Shown: one piece after another, positions 19,301 to 27,049 of the stretch
Layout of the letters: every line of letters starts with the position of its first letter
How positions within the stretch are numbered: the stretch's first letter is position 1
DNA from: Limnohabitans sp. JirII-31
GTDB lineage: Bacteria > Pseudomonadota > Gammaproteobacteria > Burkholderiales > Burkholderiaceae_C
DNA: 64,000 bases
Direction of reading: 5' to 3'
Assembly: GCF_002778315.1 (NCBI RefSeq)
Contig: NZ_NESA01000001.1
Location: 620,001 to 684,000 of the forward strand
Translations under genes and position numbers: made by a program
The notes under the pieces: model-generated
Databases searched by the model: none
What the model was told of the DNA's origin: nothing
The model's input: only the letters and a program-made list of their open reading frames with translations

Positions 19301-19494
19301 ATGGCGCAGGCTCTGCCAGCCAACGTGCCATTGGTACCGGCGTGATCGGTGGCAGTTTGCTCGGCACAGTATTGGCTGTGTTTTTCGTGCCGGTCTTTTT
19401 TGTGGTGGTGCGCAGCGTCTTCAAAGGCAGCGAACGCCAGCATCGGTTCGATGTGGAACATGGTCACCAACTGGGAGTCGACACGCATGAGTAA
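16339..19494 (+). CDS. RND multidrug efflux pump, inner-membrane subunit (AcrB/MexB, HAE-1 type)
   Basis: A 1051-residue proton-driven trimeric pump. The N-terminus MAQFFINRPIFAWVISLFI is the HAE-1 signature. The proton-relay aspartates fall at D407-D408 in V-V-D-D-A-I-V-V-V-E-N, the same numbers as E. coli AcrB, and the relay lysine is K936 in G-L-S-A-K-N-A-I-L-I-I-E-F. Two large periplasmic loops separate the two sets of six helices. Substrates are likely hydrophobic or amphiphilic toxic compounds but cannot be specified. Its stop lies inside the start region of the outer-membrane channel gene (8-nt overlap). Confidence 0.96.
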   Translation: MAQFFINRPIFAWVISLFILGLGGLAITQLPVSQYPPVAPPSILITAGYPGASAQTLEDSVFSVIEREMNGSPGMIYMESVAQANGTGTITISFEPGTNPDLAQVDVQNRLSRAAPRLPAAVTQQGVRVEKSRTNFLVFIMLSSDSPDFDIVALGDFGSRNVLPEIQRLPGVGQAQLFGTERAMRIWIDPAKLTGFNLSAADVNNAIRAQNAQVSSGTMGDLPNLNTQSMSATVIVDGQLNSVEQFANIILRANTDGSAVRLKDVARIELGAQTYATSARLNGKPAAGIGVQLSPTGNAMAAAQAVRERMAELEAYFPKGVHWTIPYDSSRFVKISIAQVAETLVEAIVLVFLVMYLFLQNFRYTIIPTIVVPVALMGSFATLMALGFSINVLTMFGMVLVIGIVVDDAIVVVENVERIMSEEGLSPLVATRKAMGQISGAIIGVTVVLIAVFVPLAFFKGSVGNIYRQFSAVMVSAIAFSAFMALSLTPALCATLLKPVQAGHHHAKTGFFRWFNRGFTRTAKNYESWVGRMLQRAARYLWIYLAIIVAVGVMYLRLPTSFLPGEDQGNILVNVQLPPGATQQRTQAVMEQVEGFVLKQPEVQSMVGILGFSFSGQGQNAGLAFVTLKDWAERSGPMQSAQALAGRAFGALMGVRDAFIFPLSPPPIPELGTASGFTFRLQDRAGKGHEALVAARNQLLGLAAKSPVLTQIRPDGLEDAPQLQIDIDRDKANALGVSFDAINTTISTALGSAYINDFPNQGRLQRVVVQADTSARMQPHELLRLSAPNAQGKPVPLSAFASTRWVKGAMQTVRYNGYPAMRIGGAAAPGYSSGAAMEEMERLMTELPEGFAFEWTGQSREEKLAGSQAVILYGFAVLAVFLCLAALYESWSIPLSVILVVPLGVLGVVLATWMRGYANDVYFQVGLITIIGLSAKNAILIIEFAKDLHAQGHSLVESALAAAHMRFRPILMTSMAFMLGVLPLAIANGAGSASQRAIGTGVIGGSLLGTVLAVFFVPVFFVVVRSVFKGSERQHRFDVEHGHQLGVDTHE

Positions 19495-20905
19495 GGCCAA
19501 ACCGTTGAGCGGGCACAAACCCGTGCGTTGGATCGCGACACTGGCGGTGATGGGCTTGGCGGGCTGCAGCCTGATTCCCACTTACGAGCGCCCTGTGGCT
19601 CCGGTACCCGCCCATTTTTCGTCTGCCAACGACACCGCCCAAGCGGGGTCACAACAGCCTGCCGCCGCTGACATCGCCTGGCAAGACTTTTTCAAAGACA
19701 CACGCCTGCAACGCTTGATTGAACTGGCGTTACAAAACAACCGCGACCTGCGTGTGGCAGTGCTCAACATCGAGCAAACGCGTGCCTTGCTCCAAGTCAA
19801 ACGTGCCGATGAGCTGCCTACCGTCAATGCTGGTGTCACCGGTTCACGCGTCCCAAATTCATCGGCCAGCATCACCAGCACGTTCACGGCTGGCTTGAGT
19901 GTGACCTCTTACGAGGTGGACTTGTTTGGTCGCGTGCGCGCCTTGAGTCAGGCTGCACAAGCACAGTTGTTGGCCAGCGAAGAAGCGCGCAAAACCGTGC
20001 ACATCGCCCTGGTCGCCTCAGTGGCCAATGCCTACTTGAATGTGCGTGCCGATGAGGCCTTGCTGCAGATTGCCCGTGACACCGTGGCGTCACGCGAAGC
20101 GTCGCTGCGACTCACGCAGCTCAAGTTCAACAACGAAGCTGCGTCGCAGCTTGAGCTGAGCTTGGCCCAATCCTTGTTGGAAGGTGCCAAAGCCAGCTTG
20201 GCGCAATTCACCCGTCAGCGCGCGCAAGACGACAACGCACTGGTCTTGTTGCTCGGCCAAAGCCTGCCCGCCGATTTGCCTGAGGGCTTGCCACTGACAC
20301 AACAAGCTTTGCTGCCCGACTTGCCCGCAGGCACACCCGCAGAGTTGCTGTTGCGCCGCCCCGATGTGCGTCAAGCCGAACAACTGCTTCTGGCCAACAA
20401 CGCCAACATAGGTGCTGCACGCGCCGCGTTTTTTCCGCGCATCAGCTTGACGGGCAGCGCTGGTTTGGTCAGCGGCGAAATGAACAGCTTGTTCAACAAT
20501 GGCAGCGCTGCGTGGTCGTTCACGCCACAGGTATTGGTGCCCATCTTTGATGCCGGTCGTAACCAAGCAAACCTGGACACTGCCAAATTGGGCCGAGACA
20601 TCGCCGTGGCGCAGTATGAAAAAGCCATTCAGGTGGGGTTCCGCGAGGTCTCAGACGCCTTGGTTGCACGTGACACCTACAACGAACAAGTGCGTGCCCA
20701 AAGCGCACAACTTGCAGCTGAAGAAACACGCTTGCAACTCACCGACCTGCGCTACACCCATGGTGCCTCCAACGCCCTGGAGTTGCTAGATGCCAAACGT
20801 TCGCTGTTTGCCACGCAACAAGCCACTGTGCTGGCGCAAGTCCAACAGGTACAAAGTTTGGTGAACCTTTACAAGGTTCTGGGAGGTGGTTGGACGGCAA
20901 AATAG
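19487..20905 (+). CDS. Outer-membrane efflux lipoprotein (NodT/OprM type)
   Basis: Trimeric outer-membrane channel completing the efflux pump. Start ATG 19487 gives 472 residues with a lipoprotein signal and lipobox L-A-G-C near residue 25, then the family segment P-T-Y-E-R-P. Two homologous halves of the coiled barrel are visible, including R-R-P-D-V-R-Q-A-E near residue 290, a TolC/NodT hallmark. It overlaps the pump gene by 8 nt, indicating one operon. A longer upstream reading would run inside the pump gene and lacks a signal peptide. Confidence 0.94.
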   Translation: MSKAKPLSGHKPVRWIATLAVMGLAGCSLIPTYERPVAPVPAHFSSANDTAQAGSQQPAAADIAWQDFFKDTRLQRLIELALQNNRDLRVAVLNIEQTRALLQVKRADELPTVNAGVTGSRVPNSSASITSTFTAGLSVTSYEVDLFGRVRALSQAAQAQLLASEEARKTVHIALVASVANAYLNVRADEALLQIARDTVASREASLRLTQLKFNNEAASQLELSLAQSLLEGAKASLAQFTRQRAQDDNALVLLLGQSLPADLPEGLPLTQQALLPDLPAGTPAELLLRRPDVRQAEQLLLANNANIGAARAAFFPRISLTGSAGLVSGEMNSLFNNGSAAWSFTPQVLVPIFDAGRNQANLDTAKLGRDIAVAQYEKAIQVGFREVSDALVARDTYNEQVRAQSAQLAAEETRLQLTDLRYTHGASNALELLDAKRSLFATQQATVLAQVQQVQSLVNLYKVLGGGWTAK

Positions 20906-20909
20906 GCCC

Positions 20910-21422
20910 ATGACCGAAGTCTTGTTTGTCGCTTATTTCGTCGTCTTGCTGGCGACGCTGGTATTTAAAACCCCGATCGTCAAAGGCCCGTGGCTGTTTT
21001 TGCTACGGGCGTTCTTTCCGAACTGGAAGTTCTTTCACGCTGTCGGGCATGTGCCCCAGCTGTTTGCGCGCGCGGCGGTGCGCACCCAGACAGGCGATAC
21101 CGTGTGGTCAGAGTGGGGGTTGATTTATCCGCGCCGTACCCGGCGCTGGCACCACCTGCTGCACAACCCCGACACCAACCTGGGGCTCGCACAACAAAAT
21201 CTGGTCGATCACTTTTGGGCCGATTTGTATGACTTGCCTGAAGGGGCTGACCCACGAGGCTTGGTGACTTACGCCATGGTGTCGCGCCTGGCGCAGCAGG
21301 TCCTGCGTGCGCAGCACCCCGACATGCGCCAATACCAGTTCGAGTTGCGCATGGTGTTGTCTGACCGCACCCACGTGGTCGACACCCAAGTGATGATGAC
21401 CGCACCGGTGGCCACATGCTGA
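20910..21422 (+). CDS. Uncharacterised membrane-anchored protein, partner of HTTM-like protein
   Basis: A 170-residue protein with one N-terminal membrane helix (about residues 5-22), then the aromatic/basic stretch R-A-F-F-P-N-W-K-F-F, and a mainly soluble C-terminal domain with several W, H and R residues. I do not recognise a catalytic motif. It begins 4 nt after the outer-membrane channel gene and overlaps the following HTTM-like gene by 7 nt, so the two are almost surely made together. Small proteins with F-P-x-W-x-F-F motifs next to or fused with HTTM domains are a pattern I recall, but function is not known. ATG 20910 is preferred over an in-frame start at 20886 inside the preceding gene. 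Confidence 0.72.
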   Translation: MTEVLFVAYFVVLLATLVFKTPIVKGPWLFLLRAFFPNWKFFHAVGHVPQLFARAAVRTQTGDTVWSEWGLIYPRRTRRWHHLLHNPDTNLGLAQQNLVDHFWADLYDLPEGADPRGLVTYAMVSRLAQQVLRAQHPDMRQYQFELRMVLSDRTHVVDTQVMMTAPVATC

Positions 21423-22216
21423 TCGACACGCCCATGGCGCTGGCCATTCGGGCCCTGGAAATCTTGTTTGCCTGGAGCCTGGCCATTCAGACACTGGAGT
21501 TTTTGCGCATGGGTACAGCCACTGCCAGCGACGGCCTGTGGTCATGGACGCTGCAACGTGCCGACATTCCACAGGGGTGGATGCGGCGGGTACTTGACGG
21601 TGTGTTTGCACCTGCGGTGCATCGCGTGCATCTGTGTTTGCGCTTGGCTGCTGCGCTGTGGCTGGCGCTGTCTGGCAGCTCGCTGGGCTTGGTGGCGGGC
21701 CTGTTTGCCAGCAACATCTTGGTGTTGATCCGCTGGCGAGGGGCCTTCAACGGCGGCAGCGACTTTTTGACGGTGGTGGTGTTGACGGGTTTGCTGATCG
21801 CGCAGGTGGTCGGTGCTTGGGGCGATGTGGTGTTGGGATGGCAAGCCGGGCTGTGGTACATCACCATCCAAGCCATCACGTCGTACTTCATGTCGGGATG
21901 GGTCAAGATGCTGCGGCGCGAATGGCGCAGTGGGGCAGCCATGACCATTTTTTTGAACGCCGCCATTTACGGACCTTTGTCACCTCGCCATCCGCTGCGC
22001 AACCGTGGCATGGCCCTGTTGGGGTCGTGGGCCTTCATCGTCTGGGAGTGTTGCGCGCCCTTGGCCTTGCTCAACCTCAAGCTCGCCACGCTGTTTTGTG
22101 GCGTGGCTGCGGTGTTTCACTTCTTGGTGTTTTGGTTCTTTGGCTTGAACCGCTTTTTCTGGGCCTGGTTGGCGTCATTTCCCGCCATCCTCTGGTGTGC
22201 CACCCAGTTTCAGTGA
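21416..22216 (+). CDS. HTTM-like (vitamin K-dependent carboxylase-related) membrane protein
   Basis: A 266-residue protein with six or more hydrophobic segments. The central segment with N-G-G-S-D-F-L near residue 118 followed by W-Y-I-T-I-Q-A-I-T-S-Y-F-M-S-G-W-V-K near residue 148 resembles the HTTM fold shared with vitamin K-dependent gamma-carboxylase, but the protein lacks the large C-terminal lumenal domain of true carboxylases. The HTTM call is from remembered family pattern, not from a search. It overlaps the preceding gene by 7 nt and ends overlapping the convergent ABC-F gene by 7 nt. Substrate and activity are unknown. Confidence 0.65.
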   Translation: MLIDTPMALAIRALEILFAWSLAIQTLEFLRMGTATASDGLWSWTLQRADIPQGWMRRVLDGVFAPAVHRVHLCLRLAAALWLALSGSSLGLVAGLFASNILVLIRWRGAFNGGSDFLTVVVLTGLLIAQVVGAWGDVVLGWQAGLWYITIQAITSYFMSGWVKMLRREWRSGAAMTIFLNAAIYGPLSPRHPLRNRGMALLGSWAFIVWECCAPLALLNLKLATLFCGVAAVFHFLVFWFFGLNRFFWAWLASFPAILWCATQFQ

Positions 22217-24243
22217 ACCGCGCTCTCGAGTTGCTCCATCGCCTCGGTCAGCTCTAGCCAACGCAATTCCAGTGCGGCCAATTCGTCTTCGACGGTCTTG
22301 AGGCGTTTGCCTGCTTCGGCAATCTCAGCGGGTGCCAGCGTACTGGCCAGCTTGTCGTGCAGGCTTTGCTTTTCAGCTTCCAGAGTGGCCATGGTTTTTT
22401 CAATGCCGTCCTGCTCTTTTTTCAGCGGACGTTTTTTCTCATTGATCTCTTTGCGCTGTTGGGCATCGTCTTTGCGTTGGTCGCGCGAAACGATCGGTGC
22501 TTTGGCCTGCGGCGGGGCCACTGCTGCCACCACAGGGGCAGACACGGCCACAGAGACAGGCGCTTTTGCTGCCAAGTTGGCAGCGGCCGTTGCCTCGGCG
22601 CGCAAGCGCTTGGCTTCGTCCAACAAATAGCGCTGGTAGTCGTCCAAGTCGCCATCAAAGGGGGCTACGCCACCGCGTGACACCATCCAGAACTCGTCGC
22701 ACACAGCACGCAGCAAAGCGCGGTCGTGGCTGACCAACATCACCGTGCCTTCAAACTCGTTGAGCGCCATGCTCAAGGCTTCGCGGGTGGCCAAGTCCAA
22801 GTGGTTGGTTGGCTCGTCCATCAACAGCAGGTTGGGGCGTTGCCACACCAGCATGCACAACACCAAGCGGGCTTTCTCGCCACCGCTCATGCTGCCCACG
22901 GCTTGTTTGACCATGTCGCCGCTGAAATTGAATTGACCTAAAAAGCTGCGCAGGTCTTGCTCGCGGGTGGCTTGGCCCGCAATCTTGCCTTCGCTGGTGA
23001 GCTTCTTGACCAAGTCGATCATGTGTTGCAGCGGCGTGTCCGCCGGGCGCAGCACATCGAGTTCCTGTTGCGCGAAGTACCCAATGTTGAGGCCCTTGCC
23101 CTCGGTGACTTCACCGCCTAGGGCCGCCAAGTCACGCGCAATGGTTTTCACCAAGGTCGATTTGCCCTGACCGTTGGCGCCCAAGATGCCAATGCGTTGA
23201 CCTGCCAGCACCGAGCGGCTGACGTTTTGCACAATCACCGTCGGCGGTGTGCCCGCTGGCGCATCGTCGGGCGCTGGGTAGCCAAAGCTCACGCCCTGCA
23301 TGGACAGCATGGGGTTGGGCAGGTTGGCTGGCTCTTTGAATTCGAAGTTGAAGTCGGCATCGGCCAACAGCGGCGCAATTTTCTCCATGCGGTCAAGTGC
23401 TTTGACCCGGCTTTGCGCCTGCTTGGCTTTGCTGGCCTTGGCTTTGAAGCGCGCGATGAACTTTTGCAAATGGGCAATCTTGTCTTGCTGTTTGGCAAAT
23501 GCGTTTTGTTGCAGCTCCATTTGCTCGGCGCGCATGTCTTCGAACTTGCTGTAGTTGCCACCGTAGCGCACCAGCTTGGCCGCGTCGATGTGCAAGGTCA
23601 CATTGGTCACCGCATCCAAGAACTCACGGTCGTGGCTGATCACCACCATCGTGCCTTCGTAGCGCTTGAGCCAAGCCTCCAGCCACACCAAAGCATCCAA
23701 GTCCAAGTGGTTGGTGGGTTCGTCCAGCAACAGCAAATCGCTGGGGCACATCAACGCGCGCGCCAGTTGCAAGCGCATGCGCCAACCACCCGAAAAGCTG
23801 TTGACGGGGTTGTTCAACTCAGTGGTTTTGAAACCCAACCCCAAGATCAAGGCTTGCGCGCGCGAGGCGGCGTCGTGTTCGCCCGCGTCGTACAGCGCCA
23901 TGTAGGCGTGCCCCATGCGGTCACCGTCGCCGGAGGCTTCGGCAGCGGCCACTTCGATGCGCGCGTCGGTGAGCACGGTGTCGCCTTCAATCACAAACTC
24001 GGTGGCGCTTTGGTCGGTCTCAGGCATGTCTTGGGCCACTTGGCCCATACGCCATTGGGCGGGGATGTAGTATTCGCCCGCATCCTCGTGCAAGCCGCCA
24101 TTGAGCAAAGCAAACAGCGACGACTTGCCCGCACCGTTGCGGCCGACCAAGCCTACTTTTTCTCCGGGATTGAGGGTGACCGAGGCACTGTCGAGCAACA
24201 CCTTGGCGCTGCGGCGCAAGGTGACATTTTTCAAAGTAATCAT
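22210..24243 (-). CDS. yheS: ABC-F family ATPase, YheS type
   Basis: A soluble, ribosome-associated twin ATPase; ABC-F proteins bind the ribosomal E site and relieve stalling. The 677-residue product has Walker A G-R-N-G-A-G-K-S-S near residue 35 and G-A-N-G-Q-G-K-S-T in the second half, signatures S-G-G-W-R-M-R and S-G-G-E-K-A-R, and Walker B L-L-L-D-E-P-T-N-H-L-D twice. The interdomain linker with F-I-A-R-F-K-A-K-A-S-K-A-K-Q-A-Q-S-R is typical of YheS. An Ala/Val-rich segment near residue 560 precedes a C-terminal coiled coil. Its start overlaps the prmB stop by 4 nt. Confidence 0.92.
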   Translation of the reverse strand: MITLKNVTLRRSAKVLLDSASVTLNPGEKVGLVGRNGAGKSSLFALLNGGLHEDAGEYYIPAQWRMGQVAQDMPETDQSATEFVIEGDTVLTDARIEVAAAEASGDGDRMGHAYMALYDAGEHDAASRAQALILGLGFKTTELNNPVNSFSGGWRMRLQLARALMCPSDLLLLDEPTNHLDLDALVWLEAWLKRYEGTMVVISHDREFLDAVTNVTLHIDAAKLVRYGGNYSKFEDMRAEQMELQQNAFAKQQDKIAHLQKFIARFKAKASKAKQAQSRVKALDRMEKIAPLLADADFNFEFKEPANLPNPMLSMQGVSFGYPAPDDAPAGTPPTVIVQNVSRSVLAGQRIGILGANGQGKSTLVKTIARDLAALGGEVTEGKGLNIGYFAQQELDVLRPADTPLQHMIDLVKKLTSEGKIAGQATREQDLRSFLGQFNFSGDMVKQAVGSMSGGEKARLVLCMLVWQRPNLLLMDEPTNHLDLATREALSMALNEFEGTVMLVSHDRALLRAVCDEFWMVSRGGVAPFDGDLDDYQRYLLDEAKRLRAEATAAANLAAKAPVSVAVSAPVVAAVAPPQAKAPIVSRDQRKDDAQQRKEINEKKRPLKKEQDGIEKTMATLEAEKQSLHDKLASTLAPAEIAEAGKRLKTVEDELAALELRWLELTEAMEQLESAVH

Positions 24244-25133
24244 TGGGGAAGGGCGCCTTGCGTTAACGCGGTGTGTGTGAGGAGTAAGACCTGGTCGTCA
24301 CCAGCACTGGTCGATAGCCACACGACATCTAAATGGGGAAAGGCTGCTTCAAAGTAATCGCGTTCGTGGCCAATTTCAAGCACCAAGACCGCGTGTTCAC
24401 TCATGTGTGCGGGCGCGTCGCGCAGCAATTGTCGGATGAAATCCATGCCGTCGTCGCCACCGGCCAGCGCGAGGGCGGGCTCAGCCTTGAACTCAGCGGG
24501 CAGGGTGGCCATGCTTTGGCTGTTCACATAGGGTGGGTTGCACAAAATCAAATCAAACAGTCCCTCGGCCTGACGCAGTCCATCGGACTGGGCCAGTGTC
24601 ATGCGCGCTTGCAAGCCATGGCGTTCGATGTTGATGCGTGCCACCTCCAGCGCGTCTTGTGACAAGTCCAAACCCATCACGGTGATGTCCGGAAACGCCA
24701 AGGCGGCCAAAATGCCCAGGCTGCCATTGCCCGTGCACAGGTCAAGCACGCGGGTTGTGTGCGGATCAAGCCAGGGGTCGATGCTGCCCTCAGCCAGGAC
24801 CTCGGCAATGAGTGAGCGCGGCACGATGGCGCGCTCGTCAATGTAGAACGACACGCCCTGCAACCATGCTTCTTGTGTGAGGTAAGCCGCAGGTTGGCGC
24901 GAATCAATGCGTTGTTGAATCAAGGCTTGCACATCGGCGACTTGCTGAGGCGACAGCGCCACGTCGTAAGCTGGGTCCGCCCAATCGATGTCCAGTGGCA
25001 ACCCGAGTCGCCACAACACCAGCCATGCGGCCTCATCGTCGGCGTTGGTGGTGCCCTGACCGAACGCGACATGGGCGTCAGCAAGCCGCTGCGCGATAGC
25101 TTGTATGAGTTCAGACAGTGTGATGAGGGTCAT
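24240..25133 (-). CDS. prmB: 50S ribosomal protein L3 N5-glutamine methyltransferase
   Basis: Methylates a glutamine of ribosomal protein uL3 using S-adenosylmethionine. The 297-residue protein carries the segment I-V-P-R-S-L-I-A-E-V, the SAM-binding D-L-C-T-G-N-G-S-L-G near residue 131, and the catalytic N-P-P-Y-V near residue 199 that binds the amide nitrogen. The P-R-S-L-I variant distinguishes PrmB from PrmC (release-factor) enzymes. I use ATG 25133; a GTG two codons upstream is also possible. It lies 12 nt after a toxin gene that separates it from dapE, and overlaps yheS. Confidence 0.9.
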   Translation of the reverse strand: MTLITLSELIQAIAQRLADAHVAFGQGTTNADDEAAWLVLWRLGLPLDIDWADPAYDVALSPQQVADVQALIQQRIDSRQPAAYLTQEAWLQGVSFYIDERAIVPRSLIAEVLAEGSIDPWLDPHTTRVLDLCTGNGSLGILAALAFPDITVMGLDLSQDALEVARINIERHGLQARMTLAQSDGLRQAEGLFDLILCNPPYVNSQSMATLPAEFKAEPALALAGGDDGMDFIRQLLRDAPAHMSEHAVLVLEIGHERDYFEAAFPHLDVVWLSTSAGDDQVLLLTHTALTQGALPQ

Positions 25134-25145
25134 GGTCACGAGGGT

Positions 25146-25544
25146 TCAAGGGCAAATCAATTTGATCTTGGGAAAGTAAGTTTTGTAGCGCCCCGCGTCG
25201 CGCGTGAGCAGCTTGAAACCTTCTGCTTGTGCATGGGCACCGATGAAAAAATCAGGCAGCACCCCGGTTTTGTTGCCGCCTCGCTGGCGATAGGTACGAA
25301 ATGCAGAGGCAGCCAGTTGTGCAGCGGGCCGCGTCAAGTCTTGTAGGTCAATCTCCAGCTTGTTCAAAAAAGCGTCAATGTGAGGACCTGCGGTGTTGTG
25401 TGTGTGCAGCTCGGCATAGACCACGAAGTTGGTGACCAGTTGATTTTTTTGTTTGGCTTTGCTGAGCTCCCGCAAGGACCAATTGAGCCAGATGGGATCG
25501 TGATGGATCACATCTACAAAGACGTTGGTGTCCACCAAGATCAT
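25146..25544 (-). CDS. PIN-domain toxin (VapC-like)
   Basis: A 132-residue PIN-fold ribonuclease. The metal-binding acids are present: D5 (I-L-V-D-T-N), E45 (Y-A-E-L), D98 (L-P-D-F-F-I-G-A-H-A) and D116 (L-T-R-D). VapC-type toxins cut specific RNAs, often initiator tRNA or the 23S sarcin-ricin loop; the target here is unknown. It overlaps its antitoxin gene by 4 nt (ATGA). Composition is slightly AT-richer than the flanking dapE and prmB, consistent with insertion into a core gene run. Confidence 0.9.
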   Translation of the reverse strand: MILVDTNVFVDVIHHDPIWLNWSLRELSKAKQKNQLVTNFVVYAELHTHNTAGPHIDAFLNKLEIDLQDLTRPAAQLAASAFRTYRQRGGNKTGVLPDFFIGAHAQAEGFKLLTRDAGRYKTYFPKIKLICP

Positions 25545-25807
25545 GGTTTGTTCCAGTCTTCACCACGCGTCATTCGCATCAACTCGTCAGTGCTCATGCC
25601 GTCTTTGGCAATGCCAATGAATGCACGAATCGGGTCATCCGGTGACAAAAATGACAAGTCATCAGCAGCGGGGGGAACTTGGGTTTTGGCCGTGTTGAGC
25701 CATTTCTCAACAGCTTCTTGCACCACCTGCGATTTGGTCATGTGCATGTGTTTGCAATAAGCGTTGAGGTTTTTTTCAATGTTGGGGGAAAGGCGAACCG
25801 AGAGCAT
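25541..25807 (-). CDS. Ribbon-helix-helix antitoxin of PIN module
   Basis: An 88-residue antitoxin. The N-terminal part M-L-S-V-R-L-S-P-N-I-E-K-N-L and the following helices (K-S-Q-V-V-Q-E-A-V-E-K-W-L) fit a MetJ/Arc-type ribbon-helix-helix DNA-binding dimer. The acidic C-terminus would wrap the toxin. Immediately upstream is a 13-bp inverted repeat that it probably binds for autoregulation. It overlaps the toxin by 4 nt, the usual antitoxin-first order. Confidence 0.87.
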   Translation of the reverse strand: MLSVRLSPNIEKNLNAYCKHMHMTKSQVVQEAVEKWLNTAKTQVPPAADDLSFLSPDDPIRAFIGIAKDGMSTDELMRMTRGEDWNKP

Positions 25808-25814
25808 GGCGACT

Positions 25815-25850
25815 CCTTGTCATACAAAACATCTTGATTGTATGACAAGG
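25815..25850 (-). promoter_or_regulatory. Inverted-repeat operator of the PIN/RHH module, overlapping the RBS
   Basis: Two perfect 13-bp arms, CCTTGTCATACAA (25815-25827) and TTGTATGACAAGG (25838-25850), are separated by 10 bases. Read on the - strand, the antitoxin-proximal arm ends in AAGG and, with the next bases, forms the AAGGAG Shine-Dalgarno 7 nt before the start codon. The arms also contain TTGTCA and TATGAC, an 18-nt-spaced -35/-10 candidate. The pattern fits an autoregulatory operator; protein binding is inferred. Confidence 0.8.
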
Positions 25851-25872
25851 TTGAATTTCCCAGCGTCAAGGT

Positions 25873-27024
25873 TTATAGCTGGTGCAGCTGCTCCAGCACG
25901 CGGCGGTAAATGTTTTTCAGGGGCTCGATGTCGGCCACGGCCACGCATTCGTCGATTTTGTGGATGGTGGCGTTGCAAGGGCCCAACTCAATCACCTGCG
26001 GGCACACCTGAGCGATGAAGCGACCGTCGCTGGTGCCGCCGGTGGTGGAGAGTTCGGTCTCAATGCCGGTTTCATCTCGGATGGCGGTTTGCACCGCGCC
26101 CACCAAGTCGCCACGCGGGGTGAGAAAGGGCAGGCCACTGATGGTCCAGCTCAGGTCGTACTGCAAGCCATGCTGATCCAGCACGGCTTTGAAGCGTTGC
26201 TGCAAGTGCTCGGGGGTGGACTCGGTGCAAAAGCGAAAGTTGAAGTCAACCACGCAAGTGCCTGGAATCACGTTGCTCGCGCCCGTGCCTGCGTGGATGT
26301 TGCTGACCTGCCAACTGGTGGGCGGGAAAAATTCGTTGCCCCGGTCCCATTCGATCGCCACCAACTCAGCCAAAGCCGGTGCCAACACATGGATCGGATT
26401 TTTGGCCAGTTGCGGGTAGGCGATGTGACCTTGCACACCTTGCACCGTGAGCTTGCCGCTCATGCTGCCACGGCGCCCGTTTTTGATCATGTCGCCCGTG
26501 CGTTGCACCGAGGTGGGTTCGCCCACAATGCACCAGTCCAAGCGTTCACCCCGGGCTTTCAACGCCTCGCAGACCTTGACCGTGCCGTCCAACGCAGGGC
26601 CTTCTTCATCGCTGGTGAGCAAGAAGGCGATGTTGATCAAAGGCGCTGGCTGCGCGGCCACAAACTCTTCAGACGCCACCACCATGGCGGCCAGCGACGC
26701 TTTCATGTCGCTGCTGCCACGGCCATACAACATGCCATTGCGGTGGGTGGGCGTGAACGGGTCGTGGGTCCACTTTTCAATTGGCCCGGTGGGCACCACA
26801 TCGGTGTGACCGGCAAACACCAGGGTTTTGGCGTTCGGCTGTGTGCTGCGTCGAATCGCCCACAGGTTGCTCACCCGAAAGCTCTCGGGCCCGCTGTCGA
26901 TGCGCTCAAGGGCAAAGCCCAACGGACTCAGCCGTGCTGCGATCAGCTCCAAACACCCGGCATCCTCGGGGGTGACCGAGGGACGGGAGATCAGGTGTTC
27001 GGTGAGTTGCAGCGTGCGGGACAT
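25873..27024 (-). CDS. dapE: Succinyl-diaminopimelate desuccinylase
   Basis: M20-family dizinc amidohydrolase that releases LL-diaminopimelate and succinate, for lysine and peptidoglycan. The 383-residue length is normal. Metal ligands are visible in F-A-G-H-T-D-V-V-P near residue 70, G-R-G-S-S-D-M-K near 102 and the catalytic pair in D-E-E-G-P-A near 138. A C-terminal [11 protein letters not shown] motif is typical. It follows dapD by 25 nt and is the last of dapC-dapD-dapE on the - strand. Confidence 0.96.
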   Translation of the reverse strand: MSRTLQLTEHLISRPSVTPEDAGCLELIAARLSPLGFALERIDSGPESFRVSNLWAIRRSTQPNAKTLVFAGHTDVVPTGPIEKWTHDPFTPTHRNGMLYGRGSSDMKASLAAMVVASEEFVAAQPAPLINIAFLLTSDEEGPALDGTVKVCEALKARGERLDWCIVGEPTSVQRTGDMIKNGRRGSMSGKLTVQGVQGHIAYPQLAKNPIHVLAPALAELVAIEWDRGNEFFPPTSWQVSNIHAGTGASNVIPGTCVVDFNFRFCTESTPEHLQQRFKAVLDQHGLQYDLSWTISGLPFLTPRGDLVGAVQTAIRDETGIETELSTTGGTSDGRFIAQVCPQVIELGPCNATIHKIDECVAVADIEPLKNIYRRVLEQLHQL

Positions 27025-27049
27025 GGGAGCGCTTTGTCAGAACAGTCGA

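Noticed and set aside
23197-24357. Long open frame antisense to yheS
   Set aside because: Runs through the yheS Walker motifs in the opposite direction; no signal, motif or ribosome-binding site.
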